Notes under the pieces: model-generated | Database searches by the model: none | Seen by the model: only the letters and a program-made list of their open reading frames with translations | Told to the model about the DNA's origin: nothing | Position numbers and translations under genes: made by a program | Assembly: GCF_900143645.1 (NCBI RefSeq) | Contig: NZ_FRFD01000009.1 | Span: 1-64,000, forward strand | Source: Anaerocolumna xylanovorans DSM 12503 | Lineage (GTDB): Bacteria > Bacillota > Clostridia > Lachnospirales > Lachnospiraceae | Direction: 5' to 3' | DNA: 64,000 bases | Shown here: piece by piece, positions 53,033 to 61,197 of the stretch | Numbering within the stretch: the first letter of the stretch is position 1 | Layout of the letters: each line of letters starts with the position of its first letter

Positions 53033-53072
53033 GTCTGTTATTTCCTTCTTTTAAAAAATATAATAACAGTAT

Positions 53073-54839
53073 TTAGCTCATGGAATATTCCTTTAAATAC
53101 CCTTCCAGCTTGTCCGCCTGAATAATAAATTCTTCACTCATAGCAGCACTTTCTTGTGCAGCTGCAGCATTTTTTTCAATGATCGGTGTTATACCTTTAA
53201 GAAATACATGGGTATTTTTTAGCTCATTTTCTATTCCACTGGTATTATGGGCCAGCTTTTCCATTACATCGTTGGTCTCTTCTGCCACTTTCACGATCCT
53301 TTTAAAATTCCCCGCTGTATTGTCTGCTTGTTCTGCTCCTGACCGAATAGCATTTACGGTACTGTTTATTAAGCCAGAAGTGGATTGCACCGCCTGGCTG
53401 CATCTGGCAGCTAATTTTCCGATTTCGGATGCTACTACCCCAAAGCCTTTTCCATTTTCACCTGCCCTGGAAGCTTCTATCGCTGCATTAAGCGCCAAAA
53501 GATTGGTCTGTTCCGCTATTTGCTCAATAACGGCAATAATCTGGGATATTTCTTCTGCCTGCTGCTTTATAACCTCCATATCTTCCAACACCCTTTTCAT
53601 ACTGCCATCACCTTCTCTGGCTGCACTTACAGCTGCTTTTGTGAGTTCGCTGACCTGACCGGTCTGCAAAGTATTTGTATTTATCATCTCAACAATCGCT
53701 TCAACCTCTCCCATTAAGCTATTTATTCTGTTGTTTTGTTCCACACTTCCATCTGCCACAGTTTTGGCAGTAAGTGCTATCTGGGCAGAACCGGTTGTTA
53801 TATCCCTTGCAGTCAGAGATATTGCTTCTATCACCTTTTTAAAGGATAGGATTGTATTTTCAAGAGATGTCTTTATCGGCTTAAAATCCCCTTCATAATC
53901 AAGGTCTACCAATACGGCAAGATTCTTTTGCTCTAATTGTTTTACTACATAAGTAATATTATTAATGTAGTTATTCAATTTCTCTATTGTTATCATAATC
54001 CCCTGACACAGGATTCCCATCTCATCTTTAGAAGTTATGTGCAGCTCCACACCTAAATTACCATCCGCTATCTCTTTCATTACCGTCATGATGCTGTCCA
54101 CAGGCTTTATAATACTCTTGATTGTTCTTTTCAGTATGTGAATACAACTAAGAGCTCCAACAGCAAACAGCAGCAGGAAAAGACCAATGCTGACTGCAAC
54201 TTTAATATTGGTGACCTGCATAAAATGCTGTCCGTAGGAAGCGGTGAAATTTTCTAATTCCTCAAATTCTTCCAGCATATGGCTGTGTATGGGGACATAA
54301 TCATTTTTATAGGTACTGTATATTTTATCCTGGTCAAATACTTTAGCACTCTTTAATATCTCCTGTCTATAGCGGTCCGCTTTTTTAAGTTCCAGCTGCA
54401 GGCTTTTTATTGTCTCTTTGTTTTTCCCTTTTTGTAATACAGGAATGGAAGACAGTTGCTTTATGTAGGAATCCAATAAGCCATATTCTGCTTCGGAGCT
54501 TTCGATATATTTACTGCACAGATTCTTATTCTTAGTAATATAACTGCGGTAAATGTTGTTTTCTATGTTTTTCATAGAAACCTGCGCCTTTAATATTCTT
54601 TCTTCTGTGGTGTAAATCTGAGAATGAAATTCATTGGTCATATTCCTTAATGATATGATATTTACCAGTGATACTGCTACCATTAATAAAACTACTATGC
54701 CTATATAACCAAAGATAATCTTAAGTCTCTTTCCTATGGGTAAATCATAAATCTGATTTATCCTATCCTTTATACGAATTCTGCTGCTCTTCCTCTTTTT
54801 GGCCATTCTTTGCTTTTTTTCTTTTGTATTATTCTTCAT
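53073..54839 (-). CDS. Methyl-accepting chemotaxis protein with four-helix-bundle sensor, 588 aa
   Basis: Membrane chemoreceptor. A basic N-terminal ~40 residues precede helix 1 (about 42-66, FGYIGIVVLLMVAVSLVNII). The extracytoplasmic region at about 67-212 is a four-helix bundle (4HB_MCP) rather than Cache. Helix 2 is at about 213-235, then HAMP with IKPVDSIMTVMKEIADGNLG, and a signalling domain with hairpin tip TNLLALNAAIEASRAGENGK. No ligand can be inferred. ATG 54839 follows GGAGG closely. It is not linked to other chemotaxis genes; a long terminator-like hairpin separates it from hsp20. Confidence 0.94.
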   Translation of the reverse strand: MKNNTKEKKQRMAKKRKSSRIRIKDRINQIYDLPIGKRLKIIFGYIGIVVLLMVAVSLVNIISLRNMTNEFHSQIYTTEERILKAQVSMKNIENNIYRSYITKNKNLCSKYIESSEAEYGLLDSYIKQLSSIPVLQKGKNKETIKSLQLELKKADRYRQEILKSAKVFDQDKIYSTYKNDYVPIHSHMLEEFEELENFTASYGQHFMQVTNIKVAVSIGLFLLLFAVGALSCIHILKRTIKSIIKPVDSIMTVMKEIADGNLGVELHITSKDEMGILCQGIMITIEKLNNYINNITYVVKQLEQKNLAVLVDLDYEGDFKPIKTSLENTILSFKKVIEAISLTARDITTGSAQIALTAKTVADGSVEQNNRINSLMGEVEAIVEMINTNTLQTGQVSELTKAAVSAAREGDGSMKRVLEDMEVIKQQAEEISQIIAVIEQIAEQTNLLALNAAIEASRAGENGKGFGVVASEIGKLAARCSQAVQSTSGLINSTVNAIRSGAEQADNTAGNFKRIVKVAEETNDVMEKLAHNTSGIENELKNTHVFLKGITPIIEKNAAAAQESAAMSEEFIIQADKLEGYLKEYSMS

Positions 54840-54930
54840 ATAGCCTCCATCTTAACCCCGTTTTCTTATTCAGAATTAATCTAACAATTCCCTGTAAATC
54901 CTATATGGCCATATTGTAAAGATAATGTAA

Positions 54931-54995
54931 AAAGGCTGTTCCGATGGAGATAAGGGGCTGCATCTGCAGCTCCTTATCTCATCAAAACAGCCTTT
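54931..54995 (-). terminator. Terminator of hsp20
   Basis: AAAGGCTGTT/AACAGCCTTT form the outer stem and GAGATAAGG/CCTTATCTC with GCTGCA/TGCAGC the inner stem: a long, strong hairpin after the hsp20 stop, followed by a T run on the minus strand. Confidence 0.88.
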
Positions 54996-55019
54996 GAATT
55001 ACCATGCTTTAAGTCATAG

Positions 55020-55433
55020 TTACTGTATTTCAATTGTTCTGCCACTATCGGTTATGGCATCCGTTTTTGGAAGCGTAACCTCCAGTATACCATTATTATA
55101 AGATGCCATTATTCTGTCTTTATCAACTCCTGCTGCAGAAAAAGCTCTCTGGTAGGAACTTAGGTTTCTCTCTCTTCTGATATAATTTCCCTTTTCCTCC
55201 TTCACCTCTTCCTGATGATTTGCTTTAATAATCAGCATATCATTTTCAAGGTTGACAGAGATATCTTCCTTCTTAAAGCCCGGAAGCTCTGCCTGTAAGA
55301 GATAATGGTCCCCTTTATCAAGCACATCCGTGCTTCCTCTGTCAAAACGGTTAAAAAAATCATCAAAGAAATTGTCAAACAGGTTGCTAAATAAAGCTGG
55401 TTTTGTCTGTTCATATAGCATAGGTCTTAACAT
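55020..55433 (-). CDS. Hsp20/alpha-crystallin small heat shock protein, 137 aa
   Basis: ATP-independent holdase chaperone preventing aggregation of unfolded proteins. Alpha-crystallin domain at about 40-135: YLLQAELPGFKKEDISVNLE, IIKANHQEE, RRERNLSSYQRAFSAAGVD, and the closing SYNNGILEVTLPK motif with the conserved GxLxxxxPK. A short N-terminal arm, MLRPMLYEQTKPALFSNLF, is typical of clostridial Hsp18. ATG 55433 follows AAAAGGAGTG and fits family length; much longer in-frame starts run through the promoter. Its promoter overlaps a perfect palindrome, but no CIRCE element is present. Confidence 0.95.
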   Translation of the reverse strand: MLRPMLYEQTKPALFSNLFDNFFDDFFNRFDRGSTDVLDKGDHYLLQAELPGFKKEDISVNLENDMLIIKANHQEEVKEEKGNYIRRERNLSSYQRAFSAAGVDKDRIMASYNNGILEVTLPKTDAITDSGRTIEIQ

Positions 55434-55505
55434 AAAAATCACTCCTTTTCCTGTAAGGGCCATTCCTTGTGTCGGTCCTCTTGTTTGTTTATTTGTTCTA
55501 TTTAC

Positions 55506-55541
55506 ATTAATTGTTATACAACATATATAACAATTAATCAA
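55506..55541 (-). promoter_or_regulatory. hsp20 promoter with overlapping perfect palindrome
   Basis: On the minus strand TTGATT (55536-55541) and TATAAC (55513-55518) are spaced 17 bp. ATTAATTGTTATA (55506-55518) and its exact complement (55526-55538) make 13-bp arms with a 7-bp spacer across the promoter, so a repressor bound here would block it. Confidence 0.65.
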
Positions 55542-55714
55542 TAAATAAAAAATAAACATTTTATAAAATAATTGTAAAGTGATATTATGTCTGCAGACCT
55601 TTTGGTTTGTCTGGATAGAGGAAAATAGTTTCATGATTTTAAATGATATTTCGCATAAAGACAAGAAGAATCCTCATAAGATTAATAAGACCGAAAGGAA
55701 AGAATGGCTGCCAT

Positions 55715-56878
55715 ATGAATCAAAAAGAAAAGGTACAGATTATTGTCCGCTGCAGTGATTATGAAAATAACTATAACGAAGTTGCTTCTATGGGTAAGCT
55801 AAAATATAAATTGCCTATGATTGATTCTTATGTTATAGAGGTGGAGCCGGATATGCTAAAGAACCTCCAGTCAGAAAATCAATTGTGGAGTTACGAACTG
55901 GATACCCATATTACGGCACAGATGAACCGCGTTGCGGATATTATAGATCTGAAATGGGCACATGACAGAAATATTATGGGGGGAAATGTAGGGGTCGCGG
56001 TCGTAGATACCGGAATCTGCATGCATAAAGATTTTGTAGAAGGAAAAAACCGCATCAGGGCCTTTTACGATCTGATACACGGACGCATTGAACCCTATGA
56101 CGATAACGGGCATGGAAGCCATGTATCCGGTATCATTGGCGGAAACGGTTTTCTCTCCGGGGGCAGGTACTGCGGCATTGCCCCAAAATGCGATATTATC
56201 AGCATCAAGGTGTTAGATCAAAAGGGTGACGGGAATATATCGGATGTTTTAGCCGGCCTGCAATGGATTATTGATAACAAGGCTAAATATAACATCCGGG
56301 TCGTCAACATATCCGTTGGCACCACTACCAAAGATAACGCCGATGAAAATTCTCTGTTAGTAAAAGGTGTTAACGCTGTTTGGGATGCAGGTATTGTCGT
56401 CGTAGTTGCTGCCGGTAATAACGGTCCCGGCCCCATGTCCATCTCCACTCCCGGCATCAGCCGAAAAGTAATTACCGTCGGCTCCTCAGACGACCGGATT
56501 ACCGTGGAGCTTTTCGGCAACAAAACAATGGACTATTCCGGCAGAGGACCTACCGCTTCCTGTGTAAAGAAGCCGGATATCGTAGCTCCCGGTTCCAACA
56601 TCGTATCCTGCGGCACCATGAAGAATTACCAAAGATACCGCTACAATGTTTTAAATAATCCCAGAAATGATTATTCCAATCTGATGTATACCGTCAAGAG
56701 CGGCACCTCCATGGCTACTCCCATTGTGACCGGTGCAATTGCTCTTTTACTTTCTGTGTATCCCTCACTTACCAATAAAGAAGTTAAACTTAAACTAAGG
56801 GACTGTGCCATAGACCTTGGCTATCCCTGGGCCAAACAGGGCTGGGGTCTTCTTAACATCCCAAGGCTTCTGCAATAA
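55715..56878 (+). CDS. S8 family (subtilisin-like) serine peptidase, 387 aa
   Basis: Subtilisin-fold protease with an intact catalytic triad: Asp in VAVVDTGICM, His in DDNGHGSHVSGIIGG and Ser in SGTSMATPIV. The oxyanion Asn lies in VVVVAAGNNGPGPMS. No signal peptide is seen; the first ~80 residues look like a short prodomain (QIIVRCSDYENNYNEVASMG), so it may be an intracellular protease like ISP, or act in the spore or mother cell. Start ATG 55715 is chosen on family fit; the ribosome site is weak and upstream in-frame codons exist. Monocistronic, divergent from hsp20. Confidence 0.9.
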   Translation: MNQKEKVQIIVRCSDYENNYNEVASMGKLKYKLPMIDSYVIEVEPDMLKNLQSENQLWSYELDTHITAQMNRVADIIDLKWAHDRNIMGGNVGVAVVDTGICMHKDFVEGKNRIRAFYDLIHGRIEPYDDNGHGSHVSGIIGGNGFLSGGRYCGIAPKCDIISIKVLDQKGDGNISDVLAGLQWIIDNKAKYNIRVVNISVGTTTKDNADENSLLVKGVNAVWDAGIVVVVAAGNNGPGPMSISTPGISRKVITVGSSDDRITVELFGNKTMDYSGRGPTASCVKKPDIVAPGSNIVSCGTMKNYQRYRYNVLNNPRNDYSNLMYTVKSGTSMATPIVTGAIALLLSVYPSLTNKEVKLKLRDCAIDLGYPWAKQGWGLLNIPRLLQ

Positions 56879-56921
56879 GAAAGATATGTTTCCTGCTGTA
56901 ATGAAAGTCCCCTTACAGAAG

Positions 56922-56973
56922 AAGGAGCTGTCGCTTTAACGATTGATAAATCGTGAAGTGGCAGCTTCCTTTT
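56922..56973 (+). terminator. Terminator after the S8 peptidase gene
   Basis: AAGGAGCTG pairs with CAGCTTCCTT with an inner ACGAT/ATCGT stem, followed by TTTT. It lies 44 nt after the stop codon. Confidence 0.8.
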
Positions 56974-57055
56974 CCCCAAAAATCCCCTTTCCTTATCTAC
57001 ATTCGGGGGGTTAGAAAAACTTAGACTTTCAATATACTTTTAATTACCATTTTGA

Positions 57056-59383
57056 TTATTTTGTAGATACAGTAATTACCTTACTATAGGCACCATAGGC
57101 AATCTTTTTATTACTCGTTTTATATGCTCTAATCTTAAATTTATATGTTGTTCCGGACGCAAGTCCTTTCATTGTACTTGACGTTGTATAATAATTTTTT
57201 ATTGTTTTTATCTCAATCCATTTTGAGTTTTTATATTGGTAAATTTTATAACCAGTAACGCCAGTCTGCTTTGCCCAGGTAAGTTTCAGGGATGTTTTAC
57301 TTTTACTGGACAACTTCAGGCCTTTCGTAACAGACGGAGCATTTGTACAAGATATTACAGCACTATATTTTGCTTTAATATTATTTTTAGCCCCTCGTGC
57401 TTGAATCTTATAATAATATGTTTTACCGATTGAAATAGATTTATCTGACCATGTTAATTGACTGGCATTTGTAACAGTGCCAACTTTCTTATAGCCACCT
57501 GTCTTGCTAGAAGAGCGATAAATATAATATCCATTTGCTCCAGCTACCCTATTCCAATTTAGTTTAATATAAGAATATTTCACGCAATTAGCTTTTACTA
57601 ATTGAGGAAAGTTTAACACCGGCATATTTGCTGATAATATGTAAGTAGAATTATGACTAATCTCATATTCAGTATAGCCATCGCCAGCACATTCAACGTC
57701 TGTATCAAGCACATCAGGAGCTTGATCATAATAAGATAATATCATATCCGATGTGACCTTATATTTTTCCTTTAAAAATTCATTACTTATACGCATCTGA
57801 ACTTTTCCGGGAAGAACCCCATTCTCAGCATATTGCATACGAAGGATATAATCATCATTTGCACATCCATAATCCGAACCCCTCTTCTTACTGATATTTA
57901 CATTCAGATTGATAGTCTTACAATTATCCGGATTAATGTCCTTGCCGTTAAATATCCATTGTACATCATTATTCTCAAATACAACTGTTTTATCTTTTCC
58001 GGCAATTGCTTGAAAAAGTCTTTTATCTGCTTTATTGTTATTACGAAAATCCAATACTGCAGTCTGCCCTTCATTCATGGAATTAATTGCAAGTACTGCC
58101 GCATCAACATTTCCAGTCGCTCCATTATAAGTTATATCGAAAGCGCTGTTAATTGTTATAGTTGGATCTATAAATCCGCTTACCTTTTTTAAATCCTTTC
58201 TATCATACGCTACGTCGCTTCCCACAGCTGGAGAAACTTGAATATAATCAATTTTATATTTTCCTTCTCCTTGAAATGGGTCTATGGGAAACTTCAATCT
58301 ATAGGTTCCGCTCATTATTGGTGTATCCGAGTACCATGATAGGAATACATTTCCTCCTTCTTCATTAATTAATATAATAAATACACAGCTCACACCATAT
58401 TTACCCGTAGTTATAGTTATAGGAACCTCAAGACAATCCGGTGTTACTATTGTTGTGTTATCAAGATTAATAGACTTAATAGTAGGTGTCGTACTTACTT
58501 CATAGTTTGATTTAGTAACAGTAATTTTCTGTGTGAACTTACTCCATTCAGGAGAGTCCGGAGTATACTCTGTATAATTGCCGCCATGATCAGACAAAGT
58601 GACCCTTTCAAGTGTATAAGAACCCACTACTAAAGGATCCTGAATCATAGCTATTAGATTATACTTACCAGTATGTAGTTCATTTCCATCAGGGTATATG
58701 CTGTAAACCTGCCAGTGTACATAGAAAAGCGCATTTTTTTCATTTCTAAATGATAGAGTAATATCATTTATCCCACTTCCATCATCTATAGTATCAACAT
58801 TTATGTTAATTAATCCAGTTGAAGAATCAATATTGTCCGCGTTTTCTATAGTCATATTGTTAAGTTTAGGTTCCGTAAAATCTGTAGTTGTTGAATGTGT
58901 AACAATTATTTTAGATGTTGAATTTTTTAAACATTCTGCTCCCTTTTGAACGCTGTATTCACTAATATTTCCATTCGCATCAGATAAATAGATATCTTCT
59001 AAAAAGTACATCTCCTCATAGAAGAATTTTTCATTAAATGATAAAGTCACCGTTGTCTTTCCCGAATATAATGGATTTATTCCTTCATCTGGTGATGCAA
59101 AATACTGTAAAACCCTTATCTTTCCACTTTCTTGCCCTTTAAAATAGATAATTATATTGTTTACGCCTACTCCGTCCTCTTTCAAATCAAAGGTAATTTT
59201 CATTCCTTTCTCCGTGTCAATATTATCTGCATTTGAGATTGTTAATCCATTCAGAATTGGCGCCGTTTTATCATATCCTGTATCTGCCTGTACTATAACA
59301 GAACTGCTAAAAATTTGTACAACGAAAAGTATTACGATCAATAACATTCCTAATGATTTTTTAAGTATTCTATATGATCTCAT
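57056..59383 (-). CDS. Secreted protein with Ig-like repeats and two FN3 domains, 775 aa
   Basis: Probable exported surface or matrix protein. Signal peptide at about 1-33 (SLGMLLIVILFVVQIFSSSV, likely cut after VQA). Two clear ~125-residue repeats follow, each opening with LNxxTIxNADNID and an SGxNDITLSF-like strand (about 38-165 and 168-290), and a third weaker one (about 300-405). A central region (about 410-590) is unlike any family I know. The C terminus has two fibronectin type III domains (about 592-685 and 690-775) with GYYIYRSSSKTGGYKKVGT and GYKIYQYKNSKWIEIKTI. No LPXTG or SLH anchor. No neighbouring partner gene. Codon use is more AT-rich than neighbours. Confidence 0.8.
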   Translation of the reverse strand: MRSYRILKKSLGMLLIVILFVVQIFSSSVIVQADTGYDKTAPILNGLTISNADNIDTEKGMKITFDLKEDGVGVNNIIIYFKGQESGKIRVLQYFASPDEGINPLYSGKTTVTLSFNEKFFYEEMYFLEDIYLSDANGNISEYSVQKGAECLKNSTSKIIVTHSTTTDFTEPKLNNMTIENADNIDSSTGLININVDTIDDGSGINDITLSFRNEKNALFYVHWQVYSIYPDGNELHTGKYNLIAMIQDPLVVGSYTLERVTLSDHGGNYTEYTPDSPEWSKFTQKITVTKSNYEVSTTPTIKSINLDNTTIVTPDCLEVPITITTGKYGVSCVFIILINEEGGNVFLSWYSDTPIMSGTYRLKFPIDPFQGEGKYKIDYIQVSPAVGSDVAYDRKDLKKVSGFIDPTITINSAFDITYNGATGNVDAAVLAINSMNEGQTAVLDFRNNNKADKRLFQAIAGKDKTVVFENNDVQWIFNGKDINPDNCKTINLNVNISKKRGSDYGCANDDYILRMQYAENGVLPGKVQMRISNEFLKEKYKVTSDMILSYYDQAPDVLDTDVECAGDGYTEYEISHNSTYILSANMPVLNFPQLVKANCVKYSYIKLNWNRVAGANGYYIYRSSSKTGGYKKVGTVTNASQLTWSDKSISIGKTYYYKIQARGAKNNIKAKYSAVISCTNAPSVTKGLKLSSKSKTSLKLTWAKQTGVTGYKIYQYKNSKWIEIKTIKNYYTTSSTMKGLASGTTYKFKIRAYKTSNKKIAYGAYSKVITVSTK

Positions 59384-59650
59384 AAAATCCCCCTATAAAG
59401 TTTATAATTTACTTTCTTAGACACAAACATTTCACACTCTTGAAATGAATGGTCCCTACAATTATAAAACAAACAACTACTGTAAAAAAGAGGATTATTA
59501 TTCCAATAATTATTTTCACATTAATATTGCTTCAATTAGTCGCGTTGCTCCATCATAAACGCATAATAAATGCATTCCAGTCTTTCCATTTTGAATCTTG
59601 TTATGTAGTTTGTTTATGTTTCTCGCCATCGCAAGAATTTTTTTACAGTC
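59384..59650. other. AT-rich gap upstream of the surface-protein gene
   Basis: Only AT-rich sequence, presumably with the promoter of the surface-protein gene. A 75-codon plus-strand frame at 59449-59676 lacks a ribosome site and runs into the rubrerythrin terminator. Confidence 0.4.
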
Positions 59651-59693
59651 AAAAGAAGCTGCGCACTAATACTTAGTGCGACAGCCCCTTCTT
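59651..59693 (-). terminator. Rubrerythrin terminator
   Basis: GCACTAA-tac-TTAGTGC forms the core, extended by GAAG/CTTC, followed by TTTT on the minus strand, just past the stop at 59701. Confidence 0.85.
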
Positions 59694-59700
59694 TCATTCA

Positions 59701-60255
59701 TTAAAACTTCTTATACATTTCTTTCTTTGCACCGCATACAGGACAGTTATCAGGCGCACCATCCAATATGGTATGTCCGCATATAGGACAGACATAAACT
59801 GCTTCTAGTTTAATATCCTGATTGCCTTTTGCCGCATCCTGTGCCTGTTTGAATAATTCCGCATGAATCTTCTCAGCTTCCAGAGCAAAATGGAAGGATC
59901 TCTGTGCACCCTTTTCTTCCTGGAACTCTGCTGCATTCAGGTAAACGGGATACATCTGCTCTACCTCATGAAGCTCTCCGTTGATAGCTCCCTGCAGATT
60001 GTCTACGGTTTTACCGGTTCCGAATACTGCCCCTGCTACTACGGTAGCATCTGCCGTATTGCCTCCGATTTCCTTGAAATGGTTATTAGCATGTACCCTT
60101 TCTGCATAGGCAATCGCCTCAAATAATTTAGCTATGTTAGGAAAACCTTCTTTCTCGGCCATAGTTCCCCAGGTTAAGTACCTCATATGCGCCATGCTCT
60201 CTCCGCCATAAGCAGAATGTAGAAAATCACTGGTCATTGCATTTTTAACTGCCAT
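59701..60255 (-). CDS. rbr: Rubrerythrin, 184 aa
   Basis: Non-heme iron NADH-dependent peroxidase protecting anaerobes from H2O2. N-terminal ferritin-like four-helix domain (about 1-140) with di-iron Glu ligands in GGESMAHMRYLTWGTMAEKEG, AIAYAERVHANNHFKEIGG, NGELHEVEQMYPVYLNAAEF and ALEAEKIHAELF. C-terminal rubredoxin-like domain (about 150-184) with CPICGHTILDGAPDNCPVCG, four Cys for one Fe. ATG 60255 follows AGGAGG. It lies downstream of korBA with a hairpin between, so it may be partly cotranscribed. Confidence 0.97.
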   Translation of the reverse strand: MAVKNAMTSDFLHSAYGGESMAHMRYLTWGTMAEKEGFPNIAKLFEAIAYAERVHANNHFKEIGGNTADATVVAGAVFGTGKTVDNLQGAINGELHEVEQMYPVYLNAAEFQEEKGAQRSFHFALEAEKIHAELFKQAQDAAKGNQDIKLEAVYVCPICGHTILDGAPDNCPVCGAKKEMYKKF

Positions 60256-60288
60256 CTTTAACCTCCTATAATAAATTATTTATTTTCA

Positions 60289-60330
60289 GGGAGGGCAGTG
60301 CTTAACAAAACAATCCACACTGCCCTTCCT
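60289..60330 (-). terminator. Hairpin between korB and rubrerythrin
   Basis: GGAAGGGCAGTG pairs with CACTGCCCTCC on the minus strand. The following tract is A/T mixed rather than a T run, so it may be a weak terminator or a processing hairpin. Confidence 0.5.
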
Positions 60331-60350
60331 TACTGACTTCATACGGATTC

Positions 60351-61193
60351 TTAGATAAAACTTTGAATCAGGTCTTCAAGGACATTCTGATTTTGCTCCT
60401 GTTTTATTAAAGTCTTACCTTCTTTTAAGAGTTTATGCTTTCTGTGAAAATCCAGCTTATCCTCACGGTAAAGTATTCCCGTAGGAATCCATTCTTCTTC
60501 CATTGCCATAAGTATAGCTGCTTTCTTATCCGCAGGGTCATAATCCTCACTAAGAGGTCTGACAGTATTCTTATAATAAGAAAAAGTATTTATCTTGTTA
60601 AAGCTGATACAAGGCTGCATGATATCCACAAACGCATAACCGGGATACAAAATAGCCTCCTTCATCAGGGTTACTAACTGCTTTGCATCTCCGCTGAAGC
60701 CTCTTGCAACAAATCCGGCTCCCGCAGCAATTGCCATCAGCACGGGATTTAGCGGTACATTGATACTGCCGCTTGTCTGTACCGGGGTAACATGCCCTTC
60801 CTTACTGGTGGGGGATGCCTGCCCTTTCGTAAGCCCGTATATCTGGTTATCATGAACAAAATGGGTAATATTCACATTTCGTCTGATGTTATGGATAAAA
60901 TGATTTCCGCCTTCACCGTAGGAATCACCGTCACCGGAATCTACGATTACCGTAAGTTTTTCATTTGCAATCTTGGCTGCCACAGCCGCAGGAAGAGCCC
61001 TTCCGTGAAGCCCGCAGAAACTGTTTGCGCTGATATACTGCGGTGTCTTGGCCGCCTGGCCGATACCGGCTACCATTAATACATCTCTTGGCTCTTTATC
61101 AAGCTCTTCAAGGGCTGTTTTTAAACTGTTTAATATGGCAAAGTTGCCACAGCCGGGGCACCATGCCGTCTCGTAAGTTTGAAATTTACCCAT
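60351..61193 (-). CDS. korB: 2-oxoacid:ferredoxin oxidoreductase, beta subunit, 280 aa
   Basis: TPP-binding catalytic subunit. The Cys that helps bind TPP/Fe-S region is in WCPGCGNFAILNSLKTAL. The TPP motif is VIVDSGDGDSYGEGGNHFIH with the following NVNITHFVHDNQIYGLTKGQ and ASPTS. FCGLHGRALPAAVAAKIAN is diagnostic of the KorB/PorB family. Only two to three Cys positions are present near the N terminus, so the extra cluster of PorD is absent. It starts 4 bp after korA. 2-Oxoglutarate is the usual substrate of this two-subunit form, but 2-oxoacids such as pyruvate are possible. Confidence 0.92.
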   Translation of the reverse strand: MGKFQTYETAWCPGCGNFAILNSLKTALEELDKEPRDVLMVAGIGQAAKTPQYISANSFCGLHGRALPAAVAAKIANEKLTVIVDSGDGDSYGEGGNHFIHNIRRNVNITHFVHDNQIYGLTKGQASPTSKEGHVTPVQTSGSINVPLNPVLMAIAAGAGFVARGFSGDAKQLVTLMKEAILYPGYAFVDIMQPCISFNKINTFSYYKNTVRPLSEDYDPADKKAAILMAMEEEWIPTGILYREDKLDFHRKHKLLKEGKTLIKQEQNQNVLEDLIQSFI

Positions 61194-61197
61194 ACAG

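Noticed and set aside
55434..55560. CIRCE (HrcA) element at hsp20
   Set aside because: The palindrome does not match TTAGCACTC-N9-GAGTGCTAA.
59449..59676. 75-codon plus-strand frame with a hydrophobic stretch
   Set aside because: No ribosome site and its end overlaps the rubrerythrin terminator.
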